DNA of 64,000 bases from Streptomyces sp. NBC_01294 (GCF_035917235.1 NZ_CP108423.1:5051501-5115500); one strand, 5' to 3'; counted from the stretch's first letter, positions 37,792-46,876 are shown. Notes: generated by a model not told the origin, from the letters alone. Numbers and translations: made by a program.

Positions 37792-40284
37792 CTATTCCAG
37801 GAACGCGGACGGCGGGCGCAGGCCTTCGGTGGTCCCGCCGTCCGCGCCTCCCGAGCCCGTCGTGCCCTGGCTGCCCGTGGTGGTGCCGCCCTGGTCGCCC
37901 TCGCCCTGGGTGGTGCCGCCGTTGTTCTGACCGCCCTGCGTCTGGCCGCCGTTGTCCTGGCCTCCCTGGTTCTGGCCGCCGTTGTTCTGGCCTCCCTGGT
38001 TCTGCCCTCCGTTGTTCTGACCCCCTTGGTTCTGGCCGCCGTTGTCCTGCCCGCCGTTGTCCTGGCCGCGTGTCGGCGGGGTCGGCCGCTGCGAGGGGGT
38101 CGGGGTGAGGCCGCCGCCGGGTGTCTCCCGCGGGTCGTCCGACGGGAGGGAGGGGGGAGGCGGGGGCTGCGCCGCGCCCGGCTGGAGTTCGAGGTCGAAG
38201 TCGAGGGGGTCGCTGCCCTCCAGGGCGGTCTTGGTGTACGCGGCCCAGATCCGGGCCGGGTAGCCGCCGCCCCCGATGCGGGCCTCGCCGAGGGCTCCGT
38301 ACAGCGACTGCAGGGTTCCGGTGTCCGGGTCCTGGCCCATCATCGAGATCACGGTGACCAGGTTCGGGGTGTAGGCGGCGAACCAGGCCGAGCGGTCCAG
38401 TTCGCCGGTGCCGGTCTTGCCCGCGGCCGGGTGGCCGGCGGCGAGGGCCGCCGTACCGGTGCCGTTGTCCACGACGCTGACCAGCATGGCCGTGGTGGTG
38501 TCGGCGGCTTCGCGGCTGATGGCCTGGACGGGGGTGCGCTCGGGCAGGCCGATCGTGTCGTCGCCCTTGGTGATCTTCTCCACGAAGGTGTGGGGGGTGC
38601 GGCGGCCGTGGTCGGCGAGGGTCGCGTAGGCCTGGGTCATGTCCAGGACGCTGGCCTGCAGGGTGCCGAGGGCCATGGCCGGGCCGACGACGAAGTTCGG
38701 GGTGTTCTCGGGGATGCCGAGGTCGATGGCGGTCTGTTTGACCTTGGTGGTGCCGACGTCGACGGCCATCTGTGCGTAGACGGCGTTGACGGAGAGGTCG
38801 GTGGCGGTGTTGACGGAGATGTTGCCGTAGGACACCTGGCCCTCGTTCTCGGGGGCGAAGCGGATCCGGCCGCCGACGACGGGGCGTCTGTTGTCGCCGT
38901 TGTAGATCGTGTTCGGGGTGATCCGGCGGCCGTCCTGGGTGCGGGAGTCGTTCTCGACGGCGGCCGCGAAGACGAACGGCTTGAAGGTGGAGGCGACCTG
39001 GTAGTCGTGCCGGGTCGCGTTGTTGACGTACTGCTTGGTGTAGTCGATGCCGCCGTACATGGCGACGACCTTGCCGGTGGCCGGGTCGATGGAGACCCCG
39101 CCGGCCCGCACCAGCCGGTCCGCCTTGCGGGTTCCGGGGTCGAGTTTGGCGACCATCTGTGTGTCCACGGCCTCGACGAGGGCGTTCTGGCGGCGTTTGT
39201 CGATGGTGGTGGTGATGCGGTAGCCGCCCTCGGCGAGGGTCTTGTCGTCGAGGATGCCCCGCTCGATGATGAATTCCTTGATCGCTTCCACGAGGTAGCC
39301 GCGCTGGCCGGACATTCCGGCGGCCGCGCGGACCTTGCCGGGCTCGGGGAACTGCGTCGTGGCGCGTTCGGCCGCGGACAGCCACCTCTTCTTGACCATG
39401 CCGTCGAGCACGTAGTTCCAGCGGGCGAGGGCGCGGGGGCGGCTCTGGGGGTGGGAGACGACGTCGAAGGCGCTGGGGGAGTTGAGGAGGGTGGCGAGGT
39501 AGGCGCCTTCGGCGGTGGTGAGGTCGGCGACGTCCTTGCCGTAGTAGGCCTGGGCGGCGGCCTGGATGCCGTAGGCGTTGCGGCCGAAGTAGCTGGTGTT
39601 CAGGTAGCCCTCGAGGATGTAGTCCTTCGACTTCTCGCGACCGAGTTTGATCGCGATGAAGAACTCCTTGACCTTGCGGTTGATGGTCTGTTCCTGGCCC
39701 AGGTAGTAGTTCTTGACGTACTGCTGGGTGATGGTCGATCCGGACTGGGTGCCCTTGCCGGTCGCCGTGTTCCAGGCGGCGCGGAGCATCGCCTTGGGGT
39801 CGACCGCCCGTTCGGAGTAGAAGTCCCGGTCCTCGGCGGCCAGTACGGCCTCCTGGACGGTCCGGGGGATCTGTGAGAGCGGCACGTTGACGCGGTTGAC
39901 CTCGCCGTCGCGGGCGATCTGCGAGCCGTCGGAGTAGAGGTAGACGCTGGACTGCGCGGTGGCGGCGGCGTTGGCCGGCGGGATGTCGACCAGCAGGTAG
40001 CCGGCCACGAGGGCACCGCCGAGGAGGAGGGCGAGGAGCAGGACGCCGCCCAGGACCATGCGCCAGGTGGGGAGGGCGCGGCGCCAGCCGGTCCGTTTGC
40101 GGCGGGCCTTCTTCCCCGGCCCGGGCGGGTTCGGTCGCGGGCCGGGCCCCGGCTCCGGCCCCGACCCCGGCTGCTGTTCGGCCTGGGGTCCCGGCGGCTG
40201 TTGGTGTCTTCGCGGCTGCGGCCGGTCGGGCGGGGTGTCCGGGTCGCGAGGGGTCCAGCCCGGGGGTGGTGACTGGTCGCTCAT
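37792..40284 (-). CDS. Class A penicillin-binding protein (transglycosylase/transpeptidase)
   Basis: 830 residues: a Pro/Arg-rich cytoplasmic N-terminus, a membrane helix (about 76-98) and a GT51 domain with Glu151 of EDRDFYSE and GSTITQQ (182-188). The transpeptidase has Ser432 in STFK, Ser490-x-Asn, and Lys623 of KTGTG. It polymerises and crosslinks peptidoglycan. The C-terminal 100 residues are a GGQNNGGQNQ-type repeat rich in Gly/Gln/Asn, unusual for PBPs and perhaps extending into the wall. The ATG at 40284 is chosen, with gaggag upstream. Confidence 0.93.
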   Translation of the reverse strand: MSDQSPPPGWTPRDPDTPPDRPQPRRHQQPPGPQAEQQPGSGPEPGPGPRPNPPGPGKKARRKRTGWRRALPTWRMVLGGVLLLALLLGGALVAGYLLVDIPPANAAATAQSSVYLYSDGSQIARDGEVNRVNVPLSQIPRTVQEAVLAAEDRDFYSERAVDPKAMLRAAWNTATGKGTQSGSTITQQYVKNYYLGQEQTINRKVKEFFIAIKLGREKSKDYILEGYLNTSYFGRNAYGIQAAAQAYYGKDVADLTTAEGAYLATLLNSPSAFDVVSHPQSRPRALARWNYVLDGMVKKRWLSAAERATTQFPEPGKVRAAAGMSGQRGYLVEAIKEFIIERGILDDKTLAEGGYRITTTIDKRRQNALVEAVDTQMVAKLDPGTRKADRLVRAGGVSIDPATGKVVAMYGGIDYTKQYVNNATRHDYQVASTFKPFVFAAAVENDSRTQDGRRITPNTIYNGDNRRPVVGGRIRFAPENEGQVSYGNISVNTATDLSVNAVYAQMAVDVGTTKVKQTAIDLGIPENTPNFVVGPAMALGTLQASVLDMTQAYATLADHGRRTPHTFVEKITKGDDTIGLPERTPVQAISREAADTTTAMLVSVVDNGTGTAALAAGHPAAGKTGTGELDRSAWFAAYTPNLVTVISMMGQDPDTGTLQSLYGALGEARIGGGGYPARIWAAYTKTALEGSDPLDFDLELQPGAAQPPPPPSLPSDDPRETPGGGLTPTPSQRPTPPTRGQDNGGQDNGGQNQGGQNNGGQNQGGQNNGGQNQGGQDNGGQTQGGQNNGGTTQGEGDQGGTTTGSQGTTGSGGADGGTTEGLRPPSAFLE
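37915..38075. repeat. 15-bp coding repeats (GGQNN/GGQNQ) in the PBP tail
   Basis: About ten 15-bp units of the form ccgttgttctggcct/ccctggttctggccg encode alternating GGQNN, GGQNQ and GGQDN. They are likely prone to slippage, and the unit number may vary between strains. Confidence 0.85.
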
Positions 40285-40458
40285 CTCCAGGACTCCTCGA
40301 CGCCGTTCGAAATATCCACTTCTGTACCTCATGGTGTCTACCCGATGGCCGGTGATTACGCTCCGGACGGGCATAAATCGGTCGCGTGGATCGCCCCTCC
40401 GCACTAAGCTCGCGCGCTTTGGCCGACGTAGGAACGACGTGGAAAACGGAGGGATACG

Positions 40459-41274
40459 GTGCGCCGGAGAGTGCGTCTGTACCTCGCGGTCGCGGCAGGG
40501 GGATTCCGGCGGTACGCCACCTACGGGACCGCCACCGCGGCCGGAGTGTTCACCAACACCGTGTTCGGCTTCATCGTGGCGTACACGTACATCGCATTGT
40601 GGGAAGAGCGGCCGGGGCTCGGGGGCTACGACCAGGCGCAGGCCCTGACGTTCGTGTGGGTCAGTCAGTCGCTGCTCGCCGCGGGGGCGTTGATCGGGGG
40701 CGGCTTCCAGGAGGAGATCCAGGAGCGGGTCCGCACGGGCGACATCGCCGTCGACCTGTACCGGCCGGCGGACCTTCAGATGTGGTGGCTCGCGGCCGAC
40801 ATGGGCCGGGCCGCCTTCCAGCTGCTGGGGCGCGGGCTGGTGCCGCTGGTGGCGGGGGCGCTGGCCTTTCCGCTGGCGCTGCCCGTGGATCCGCTGCGCT
40901 GGCTGCTGTTCCTGGTGTCGGTCACGCTCGGGCTGGTGGTGAGCTTCGCGGTGCGCTACCTGCTGGGGCTGCTGGCCTTCTGGCTGATGGACGGGTCGGG
41001 GATCAACATGATGGCCACGGTCGTCTCGATCTTCTTCTCCGGGATGCTGCTGCCGCTGACCGTCTTCCCGGGTGGTTTCGGCGAGTTCGTCCGGGCGCTG
41101 CCGTGGGCGGCGATGCTCCAGGTCCCGATGGACGTGCTGCTGGGCAAGCACGCGGGGGCCGGGGGCGCGGCCAGGGCGCTGGGTTTCCAGGCCGGGTGGG
41201 CGCTCGTACTGCTGGGCGCGGGGCGGCTGTTGCAGTCGGCCGCGACACGGAAGGTGGTGGTCCAGGGTGGCTGA
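40459..41274 (+). CDS. ABC-2 type transporter permease (first)
   Basis: A 271-residue membrane protein with about six helices, of the ABC-2 (DUF-type) exporter family: VFTNTVFGFIVAYTYIALW, LTFVWVSQSLLAAGALIGGGF, VRTGDIAVDLYRPADLQMWWLAADMG, MMATVVSIFFSGMLLPLTVFP. First of three coupled genes (permease, permease, ATPase) that make one exporter. The GTG start lies after ggagggatac. The substrate is unknown, perhaps a drug or lipid. Confidence 0.88.
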   Translation: MRRRVRLYLAVAAGGFRRYATYGTATAAGVFTNTVFGFIVAYTYIALWEERPGLGGYDQAQALTFVWVSQSLLAAGALIGGGFQEEIQERVRTGDIAVDLYRPADLQMWWLAADMGRAAFQLLGRGLVPLVAGALAFPLALPVDPLRWLLFLVSVTLGLVVSFAVRYLLGLLAFWLMDGSGINMMATVVSIFFSGMLLPLTVFPGGFGEFVRALPWAAMLQVPMDVLLGKHAGAGGAARALGFQAGWALVLLGAGRLLQSAATRKVVVQGG

Positions 41275-42259
41275 CACGGCGGAGACGGCGGAGACGGCGG
41301 CGACGGCGGACGTGGCTGCGGCGGAGACGGCCGAGGTGGCTGCGGCGGCGAGGGCTGATGGGGCTGCGGCGGTGACGGCGACCGTGGCTGCGGCGGTGAC
41401 GGCGACCGTGGTGGCAGCGCCGGCGGTGCCGGCGGCGGAGCGGCGACGCGGGCGGGTCCGGGAAGGGCTGCGCGGCTACGGGCTGATCGTGGCGATGTGG
41501 ATCCGCTCGACGATGACGTACCGGACGTCCTTCGCCCTGTCGGTGTTCGGGAACGCGACGATCACCTTCCTCGACTTCCTCGCGATCTACATCATGTTCT
41601 CCCACGTGGACGTCCTCGGGGGCTTCACGCTGCCCGAGATCGCCCTGCTGTACGGCTCCTGTTCGGCCTCCCTGGGCCTGGCGGACCTGCTGATGGGCAA
41701 CACCGACCGGATCGGCGTCCGGATCCGCGACGGCTCGCTCGACACGATGCTGGTGCGGCCGGTCCCGGTGCTCGCGCAGGTCGCGGCGGACCGTTTCGCG
41801 CTGCGCCGGCTGGGGCGGGTCGGGCAGGGGCTGGGGGTGCTGGGCTGGGCGCTCTGGACGCTGGACGTGGACTGGACGGCCGGGAAGGTGCTGCTGGTGC
41901 CCGTGATGATCGTGGCCGGGGCGGCGATCTTCGCGGCGGTGATGGTGGCCGGGGCGGCGTTCCAGTTCCTCGCCGGGGATGCGGCGGAGGTGCAGAACTC
42001 CTTCACGTACGGCGGCTGCACGATGCTCCAGTACCCGCCGACGATCTTCGCGAAGGACCTGCTGCGCGGGGTGACCTTCGTCGTCCCGCTGGCCTTCGTC
42101 AACTGGCTGCCCGCGCTGTACGTGCTGGGGCGGCCCGATCCGCTGGGACTGCCCGGGTGGGTCGCGTACCTGAGCCCGCTGGTGGCCTTCGCGGTGTTCC
42201 TGCCCGCGTCGCTGGCGTGGCGCGCGGGAGTCCGTTCGTACCGAAGCACGGGAAGCTAG
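41267..42259 (+). CDS. ABC-2 type transporter permease (second)
   Basis: A 330-residue protein. A 65-residue Ala/Thr/Val repeat-rich cytoplasmic N-terminus (encoded by 'gcggagacggcgg' and 'ggctgcggcggtgacggcgacc' repeats) precedes about six helices (LIVAMWIRSTMTYRTSFALSVFGNA; VAADRFALRRLGRVGQGLGVL; TYGGCTMLQYPPTIFAKDLLRG). The GTG at 41267 overlaps the first permease's end by 8 bp, so translation is coupled. A later start inside the repeat is possible. It forms a heterodimeric permease with the preceding gene. Confidence 0.82.
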   Translation: MADTAETAETAATADVAAAETAEVAAAARADGAAAVTATVAAAVTATVVAAPAVPAAERRRGRVREGLRGYGLIVAMWIRSTMTYRTSFALSVFGNATITFLDFLAIYIMFSHVDVLGGFTLPEIALLYGSCSASLGLADLLMGNTDRIGVRIRDGSLDTMLVRPVPVLAQVAADRFALRRLGRVGQGLGVLGWALWTLDVDWTAGKVLLVPVMIVAGAAIFAAVMVAGAAFQFLAGDAAEVQNSFTYGGCTMLQYPPTIFAKDLLRGVTFVVPLAFVNWLPALYVLGRPDPLGLPGWVAYLSPLVAFAVFLPASLAWRAGVRSYRSTGS

Positions 42260-42268
42260 GAGTTGGCT

Positions 42269-43237
42269 GTGGCGGATGCGCTGATCTCGCTGGACGGGGT
42301 CGAGAAGGTCTTCGACGTACGGCGCCGGGTGAGCCTGATGCGCCGGGAGAAACGCCAGGTCAGGGCGGTGGACGGGATCAGCTTCGAGGTCACGCGGGGG
42401 GAGATGGTCGGCTACATCGGGCCCAACGGCGCCGGGAAGTCGACCACGATCAAGATGCTGACCGGGATCCTGACGCCGAGCGGCGGACGGCTGCGGGTCG
42501 CGGGCATCGACCCGGCGCGGGAGCGGATGCGTCTCGCGCACCGGATCGGGGTGGTCTTCGGGCAGCGCACCACGCTGTGGTGGGACCTGCCGCTGAAGGA
42601 CTCGTACGGGCTCATGCGGCGGCTGTACCGGGTGCCTCGGGCGCGGTTCGAGGAGAACCTGGATCGGTGCGTGGAGCGGCTGGACCTGGCCGAGCTGCTC
42701 GACGTTCCGGTGCGGCAGCTGTCGCTCGGGCAGCGGATGCGCGGGGACATCGCGGCGGCGCTGCTGCACGATCCGGAGGTGCTGTACCTGGACGAGCCGA
42801 CGATCGGGCTCGACGTGGTGAGCAAGGCGAAGGTGCGGGGGTTCCTGCGGCAGTTGAACGAGGAGCGCGGCACGACGGTGCTGCTGACCACGCACGACCT
42901 GCAGGACATCGAGCAGTTGTGTGAGCGGGTGATGGTGATCGACCACGGGCGGCTGATGTACGACGGGGCGCTGGGCGGGCTGCACGCGGCGGGGTCGGTG
43001 GCGGAGAGCGAGCGGACGCTGGTGGTGGACCTGGAGCGGGAGCTCGCGCCGATCAGTGTGGCGGGGGCGCGGGTGGTGAAGGTGGAGGGGCCGCGGCAGT
43101 GGCTGGCGTTCCCGGCGGGGGCGTCGGCGGCGCCGCTGGTGGCGGCGGTGGCGGCGCAGTACCCGCTGGTGGACCTGTCGGTGCGGGAGCCGGACATCGA
43201 GGACGTGATCGCGCGGATGTACGCGGGCAGGGGCTGA
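42269..43237 (+). CDS. ABC transporter ATP-binding protein
   Basis: A 322-residue ATPase of the exporter. It has Walker A GPNGAGKSTTIK, a Q-loop in VVFGQRTTLWWDLPLKDSYG, the signature LSLGQRMRGDIA, Walker B VLYLDEPTIGLD and the switch His in LTTHDLQD. The C-terminal 90 residues are a small accessory domain (VEGPRQWLAFPAGAS). I chose the GTG at 42269, because aggag lies 6-7 nt upstream, over a TTG at 42263. It ends the three-gene operon. Confidence 0.95.
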   Translation: MADALISLDGVEKVFDVRRRVSLMRREKRQVRAVDGISFEVTRGEMVGYIGPNGAGKSTTIKMLTGILTPSGGRLRVAGIDPARERMRLAHRIGVVFGQRTTLWWDLPLKDSYGLMRRLYRVPRARFEENLDRCVERLDLAELLDVPVRQLSLGQRMRGDIAAALLHDPEVLYLDEPTIGLDVVSKAKVRGFLRQLNEERGTTVLLTTHDLQDIEQLCERVMVIDHGRLMYDGALGGLHAAGSVAESERTLVVDLERELAPISVAGARVVKVEGPRQWLAFPAGASAAPLVAAVAAQYPLVDLSVREPDIEDVIARMYAGRG

Positions 43238-43246
43238 GGCCGCCGG

Positions 43247-43415
43247 TCGGCGGGTCCGGCGGGTCCGGCGGGTCCGGCGGGTCCGGCGGGCTCGGCGGGT
43301 CCGGCGGGCTCGGTGGGCTCGGGGTGGTCGTCGGCACGGTGGCCGGAACCCGATCAGGGGAAAACGGGACCGGGAGTCAGGGGAAAGCGGGACCGGGGAT
43401 CAGGGGAAAGCCGGG
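43247..43415. repeat. Two tandem repeat blocks downstream of the ABC operon
   Basis: 43247-43320 holds about eight 9-bp units (cggcgggtc/cggcgggct). 43353-43415 holds three imperfect units of 23-24 bp beginning tcaggggaaa(a/g)cgggaccggg. Both are non-coding and lie between two plus-strand genes. No hairpin or promoter is obvious except near 43440. Confidence 0.75.
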
Positions 43416-43474
43416 GGCGATCTCAGGGGCGGGCCCCGTACAACTCCCCGAGAACACTGCATAGTCTGGTGTGC

Positions 43475-44134
43475 ATGAGTGACGAGCGGCCGGAGAAGCC
43501 GTTGCCGGAGTTGAGGGCGTCTGATGCCGACCGGGAGCGGGTGGTGGAGCGCCTTCGGGACGCCGTCGCCGAGGGCCGGATCGACATGGAGGAGTTCGAG
43601 GAGCGGCTGGAGGCGGCGTACAAGTCCCGGACGTACGCGGAACTGGAACCGCTGACGCGGGACCTGCCGTCGCCCACCGGGCCGGCCGCCCGGGCGGCGG
43701 CGGTCCCGGGGGCGGCGGCCGAGCCGTGGCGGGGCCGGGTCGGCGGGGCGGGAACGTCCACGACGGGCGTCGCGGTGATGTCGGGGTTCCAGCGCCGGGG
43801 GCGGTGGACGGTGCCGGCCCGCTTCGACGCGGTGGTGTTCTGGGGCGGTGGTGAGCTGGACCTGCGCGAGGCGGACTTCGCGGAGCGCGAGGTGGTCATC
43901 AACTGCGTCGCGATCATGGGTGGCATCGAGATCACGGTGCCACCGGGTGTGGAGCTGGACGTACGGGGCGTCGGCTTCATGGGCGCCTTCGACCAGCGGG
44001 ACAGCCCGGGCCCGCCCCAGCCGGGCGCCCCGCGGGTCGTGGTGACGGGCTTCGCCTTCTGGGGCGGCGTGGAAGTCAAGGTCAAACACCCGAAGCCCCC
44101 CTTGGGTGGCCACTCACTCCGCAAGGAGCTGTAA
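43475..44134 (+). CDS. DUF1707 protein with a LiaF-like C-terminal region
   Basis: 219 residues. The N-terminal DUF1707 (LRASDADRERVVERLRDAVAEGRIDMEEFEERLEAAYKSRTYAEL), a SHOCT-like helical pair, is followed by a linker and a beta-helix-like C-terminus (FDAVVFWGGGELDLREADFAEREVVINCVAIMGGIEITVPPGVELDVRG) like the LiaF/DUF2154 domain. It is probably cytoplasmic or peripheral and linked to envelope stress sensing, by family analogy. The ATG at 43475 is chosen. It stands alone. Confidence 0.85.
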   Translation: MSDERPEKPLPELRASDADRERVVERLRDAVAEGRIDMEEFEERLEAAYKSRTYAELEPLTRDLPSPTGPAARAAAVPGAAAEPWRGRVGGAGTSTTGVAVMSGFQRRGRWTVPARFDAVVFWGGGELDLREADFAEREVVINCVAIMGGIEITVPPGVELDVRGVGFMGAFDQRDSPGPPQPGAPRVVVTGFAFWGGVEVKVKHPKPPLGGHSLRKEL

Positions 44135-44275
44135 GGCCACGCGGTGCCCTGCCGGGGCCCTGGGGTATCCCCGGCGGAAGGGCGGGGGCGGCTCGAAGGG
44201 TTTTCCAAGGCTACCCACACCGCATCCCCCCACGGGAGCGAAATGGCGTAGCGGGGTAGGGAAGACGAATCGCCG

Positions 44276-44425
44276 TCAGGGCGATTCGCCATCTGCTTCC
44301 ACGGTGGTGAGCGCGACCTCAAGCAAGTGCACGATCTCAGAGTTGAGGGACCGCCGGTCGGCCTCTGCCTGGGAAGTGAGGCGTTCGTGTACGTCGTCAG
44401 GAAGTCGAAGGGTGATGCGAATCAT
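44276..44425 (-). CDS. Arc-type ribbon-helix-helix protein divergent from tnpB
   Basis: A 49-residue protein, MIRITLRLPDDVHERLTSQ, with a second helix containing RRSLNSEIVHLLEVAL. This is a textbook ribbon-helix-helix (Arc/MetJ) fold, complete from the beta strand to helix B. It lies back to back with the decayed tnpB, separated by 29 bp that contain palindromes. The setting suggests it came with the element and regulated tnpB transcription. A role as an antitoxin is possible, but no toxin is near. Confidence 0.75.
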   Translation of the reverse strand: MIRITLRLPDDVHERLTSQAEADRRSLNSEIVHLLEVALTTVEADGESP

Positions 44426-44428
44426 GAC

Positions 44429-44465
44429 ACCATCATAGTGTCACCTAGGGTACAGTGATCACTGT
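44429..44465. promoter_or_regulatory. Palindromes between the RHH gene and tnpB
   Basis: ACAGTGATCACTGT (44452-44465) is a perfect 14-bp palindrome covering the tnpB start. The adjacent GTCACCTAGGGTAC is a near-palindrome. A pair of such sites is what Arc-type dimers bind cooperatively. Confidence 0.5.
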
Positions 44466-45365
44466 GAAGCTCAGGTACCAGTTCCGCGTGTACCCGGGCC
44501 CTTCTCAACAGCAGGAGCTGGCGAAGGCGTTCGGGTGCGCCCGCGTCGTATGGAATGACGCGCTGCGTATCCGCCAGGACGCCTACAAGCAGGGCAAGCC
44601 GGTTCCGTCCATTACCGCATTGGCGAAATCGGTGCTCACCGAGGCCAAGAAAACACCTGAGCGTGCATGGCTCGGCGAGGTTTCGGCCGTCGTGCTCCAG
44701 TCGTCCCTCCGGGATCTCCAGGCGGCACACAGTAACTTCTGGGCGTCGAAGAAGGGCACCCGCAAGGGGCTGAAGATCGGGCCGCCGGAAGATTCTTCGC
44801 TTCCTTCGTCATCGAGGTCCTTCGCGGCCGGAAAATCGCCTCCCCGAAGTTCTTTCGTCGGCAGGAGAAGAAGCTCAAGCGCACTCAGCGCAAGCTCAGC
44901 AGGTGCGCGAAGGGCAGCAACAACCGCCGCAAGGCCAAGCTGGCCGTCGCCAAGGTTCATGCGCGTATCGCCGACCAGCGACGCGACTTCATTGAGCAGG
45001 AAACCACTCGAATAGTCCGTGAGAGCCAAGCGGTCTACGTGGAGAACCTGAACGTGAAGGGCATCGCTTGCTCCGGCCGGTTCGGCAAGTCCGTCCACGA
45101 CCAGTCACTCGGAATGTTCACTCGTACGCTTGAAGCCAAATGCGTGAGGTACGGGCGCACCTTCGTCAGGGTCAACCGGTTCTTCCCGAGTACTCAACTC
45201 TGCTCGTACTGCGGTTCCCTGTCAGGACCGAAGGGACGCGAAGGTCTACGGATACGCACCTGGACGTGCGACTGCGGCACCACCCACGATCGGGACCAGA
45301 ACGCCGAGCACAACCTACGCTTTGAGGGACGGAGGATTGTGGCCGAGGGACGACCGGGCACGTAA
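44455..45365 (+). pseudogene. Decayed IS200/IS605-type tnpB (RNA-guided nuclease family)
   Basis: The N-terminus is intact and typical (KLRYQFRVYPGPSQQQELAKAFGCARVVWNDAL). After KKGTRKGLKIGPP the reading frame shifts. The other frame resumes with GRFFASFVIEVLRGRKIASPKFFRRQEKKLKR and runs to the end with YVENLNVKG (RuvC-II Glu), the zinc knuckle CSYCG/CDCG and HDRDQNAEHN (RuvC-III Asp). Compared with complete TnpB, about 60 residues before FFASFV are missing, and so is the segment with the RuvC-I Asp (GIDLGLTTFA-like). It is therefore inactive as a nuclease. No tnpA is present. Confidence 0.85.
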
Positions 45366-45495
45366 AACGCCTGCGGAGCCCGTGTGAGACCCGGCATGCC
45401 GGGCGGTGGGTGATGAAACAGGAACCGCCCGAAGGTCGGCGCTCAACAGCGGTGGCCAGGCGGGAATCCCCATATTCACCTGGGGAGACGTCAAG
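45366..45495 (+). mobile_element. Probable right end and guide-RNA scaffold of the tnpB element
   Basis: The non-coding DNA after tnpB contains CCCGGCATGCCGGG, a ggcggtgggtgatgaaacaggaaccgcc hairpin and a CCCCA...TGGGG stem before 'agacgtcaag'. TnpB elements carry their omega RNA across the tnpB 3' end and the right end, so this is the expected place. The exact boundary is not determinable here. Confidence 0.4.
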
Positions 45496-45532
45496 CAGAC
45501 AAAACCGGCGCCCCGGGGGAAGGCAGGAGCAC

Positions 45533-46876
45533 GTGGAGAACGGCACCACAACAACCGGCACCGCACCACGGGCGGAGCCCCCCGGACCGCACCCCGTCAC
45601 CTCTCGCGGAGCGTTCGTGTTCAGCGCCGCCGACGAGGAGCGCCGCCGCGGCGTCCGCCGGATGAAGGCCACCGCGACCGGTCTGCTGATCCTGGTCGCG
45701 CTGGTCTACGTACTGGCCAAGTACGCCCAGCACGCCTGGGGCGCCGGCGGCTGGGCCGCGTACGTCGCCGCCGCGGCCGAGGCCGGCATGGTCGGCGCGC
45801 TCGCGGACTGGTTCGCCGTCACCGCGCTCTTCCGGCGCCCGCTCGGCCTGCCCATCCCGCACACCGCGATCATCCCGACCAAGAAGGACCAGCTCGGCGT
45901 CACGCTGGGCGAGTTCGTCGGGGAGAACTTCCTCTCCTCCGACGTGGTCAGGGCCCGGCTCCACGCCCTCGGCATCGGTGGCCGCCTCGGCGCCTGGCTG
46001 GCCGAGCCCGCGCACGCCGACCGGGTCACGGCCGAGCTGGCGACCGCGCTGCGCGGAGCCCTGACCGTACTGCGCGATTCCGACGTGCAGGCCGTCGTGG
46101 GCGAGGCCATCACCCGCCGCGCCGAGACCGCCGAGATCGCGCCGGGCATCGGCAAGACCCTGGAGCGGGTCGTCGCGGACGGCGGCCACCGCCGGGCCGT
46201 CGACCTCGTCTGCGTCAAGGCGCACGACTGGCTGGTCACGCATGGGGACTCGATCACGGACGCGGTCCAGGGGGGAGCCCCGGGCTGGACCCCGCGGTTC
46301 GTGGACCGCAAGGTGGGCGAGCGCGTGTACAAGGAGCTGCTCCGGTTCATCACGGAGATGCGGGACATGCCCGAGCACCCGGCGCGCGGGGCGCTGGACC
46401 GCTTCCTGGCGGACTTCGCGGACGACCTCCAGTCGGACACGGAGACGCGCGCGAAGGTGGAGCGCCTCAAGTCCGAGATCCTGGCGCGCGACGAGGTCCA
46501 GGACGTCATCGCCTCCGCCTGGTCGGCGATCCGGTCGATGATCATCTCGGCGGCGGAGGACGAGCAGAGCGAGCTGCGCCTGCGGGTCCGCGCCTCGCTG
46601 ATCTCCCTGGGCGCGCGCCTGGCCACCGACGCCCGGCTGCAGGCGAAGGTGGAGGGCTGGATCGAGGGCGCGGTCGTCTACGTCGTCACCACCTACCGGC
46701 GTGAGATCACCTCGCTGATCACGGACACGGTGGCGGCCTGGGACGCCGAGCACACCTCCCGCAAGATCGAGGCCCACATCGGCCGTGACCTGCAGTTCAT
46801 CCGGATCAACGGCACGGTGGTCGGCGCCTTGGCGGGCCTGCTGATCTACACGGTGTCCCGGGCCTTCGGAGCGTAG
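45533..46876 (+). CDS. DUF445 membrane protein
   Basis: 447 residues. One N-terminal membrane region (about 45-90: TGLLILVALVYVLAKYA and GMVGALADWFAVTALFRRPLG) is followed by a long helical domain with heptads (LATALRGALTVL; VKAHDWLVTHGDSITDAV) and a last helix (VVGALAGLLIYTVSRAF). DUF445 (YjiN-like) function is unknown. I chose the GTG at 45533 because aggcaggagc lies right before it; a longer start would run into the tnpB element end. Its 3' end overlaps the convergent gene by 31 bp. Confidence 0.85.
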   Translation: MENGTTTTGTAPRAEPPGPHPVTSRGAFVFSAADEERRRGVRRMKATATGLLILVALVYVLAKYAQHAWGAGGWAAYVAAAAEAGMVGALADWFAVTALFRRPLGLPIPHTAIIPTKKDQLGVTLGEFVGENFLSSDVVRARLHALGIGGRLGAWLAEPAHADRVTAELATALRGALTVLRDSDVQAVVGEAITRRAETAEIAPGIGKTLERVVADGGHRRAVDLVCVKAHDWLVTHGDSITDAVQGGAPGWTPRFVDRKVGERVYKELLRFITEMRDMPEHPARGALDRFLADFADDLQSDTETRAKVERLKSEILARDEVQDVIASAWSAIRSMIISAAEDEQSELRLRVRASLISLGARLATDARLQAKVEGWIEGAVVYVVTTYRREITSLITDTVAAWDAEHTSRKIEAHIGRDLQFIRINGTVVGALAGLLIYTVSRAFGA

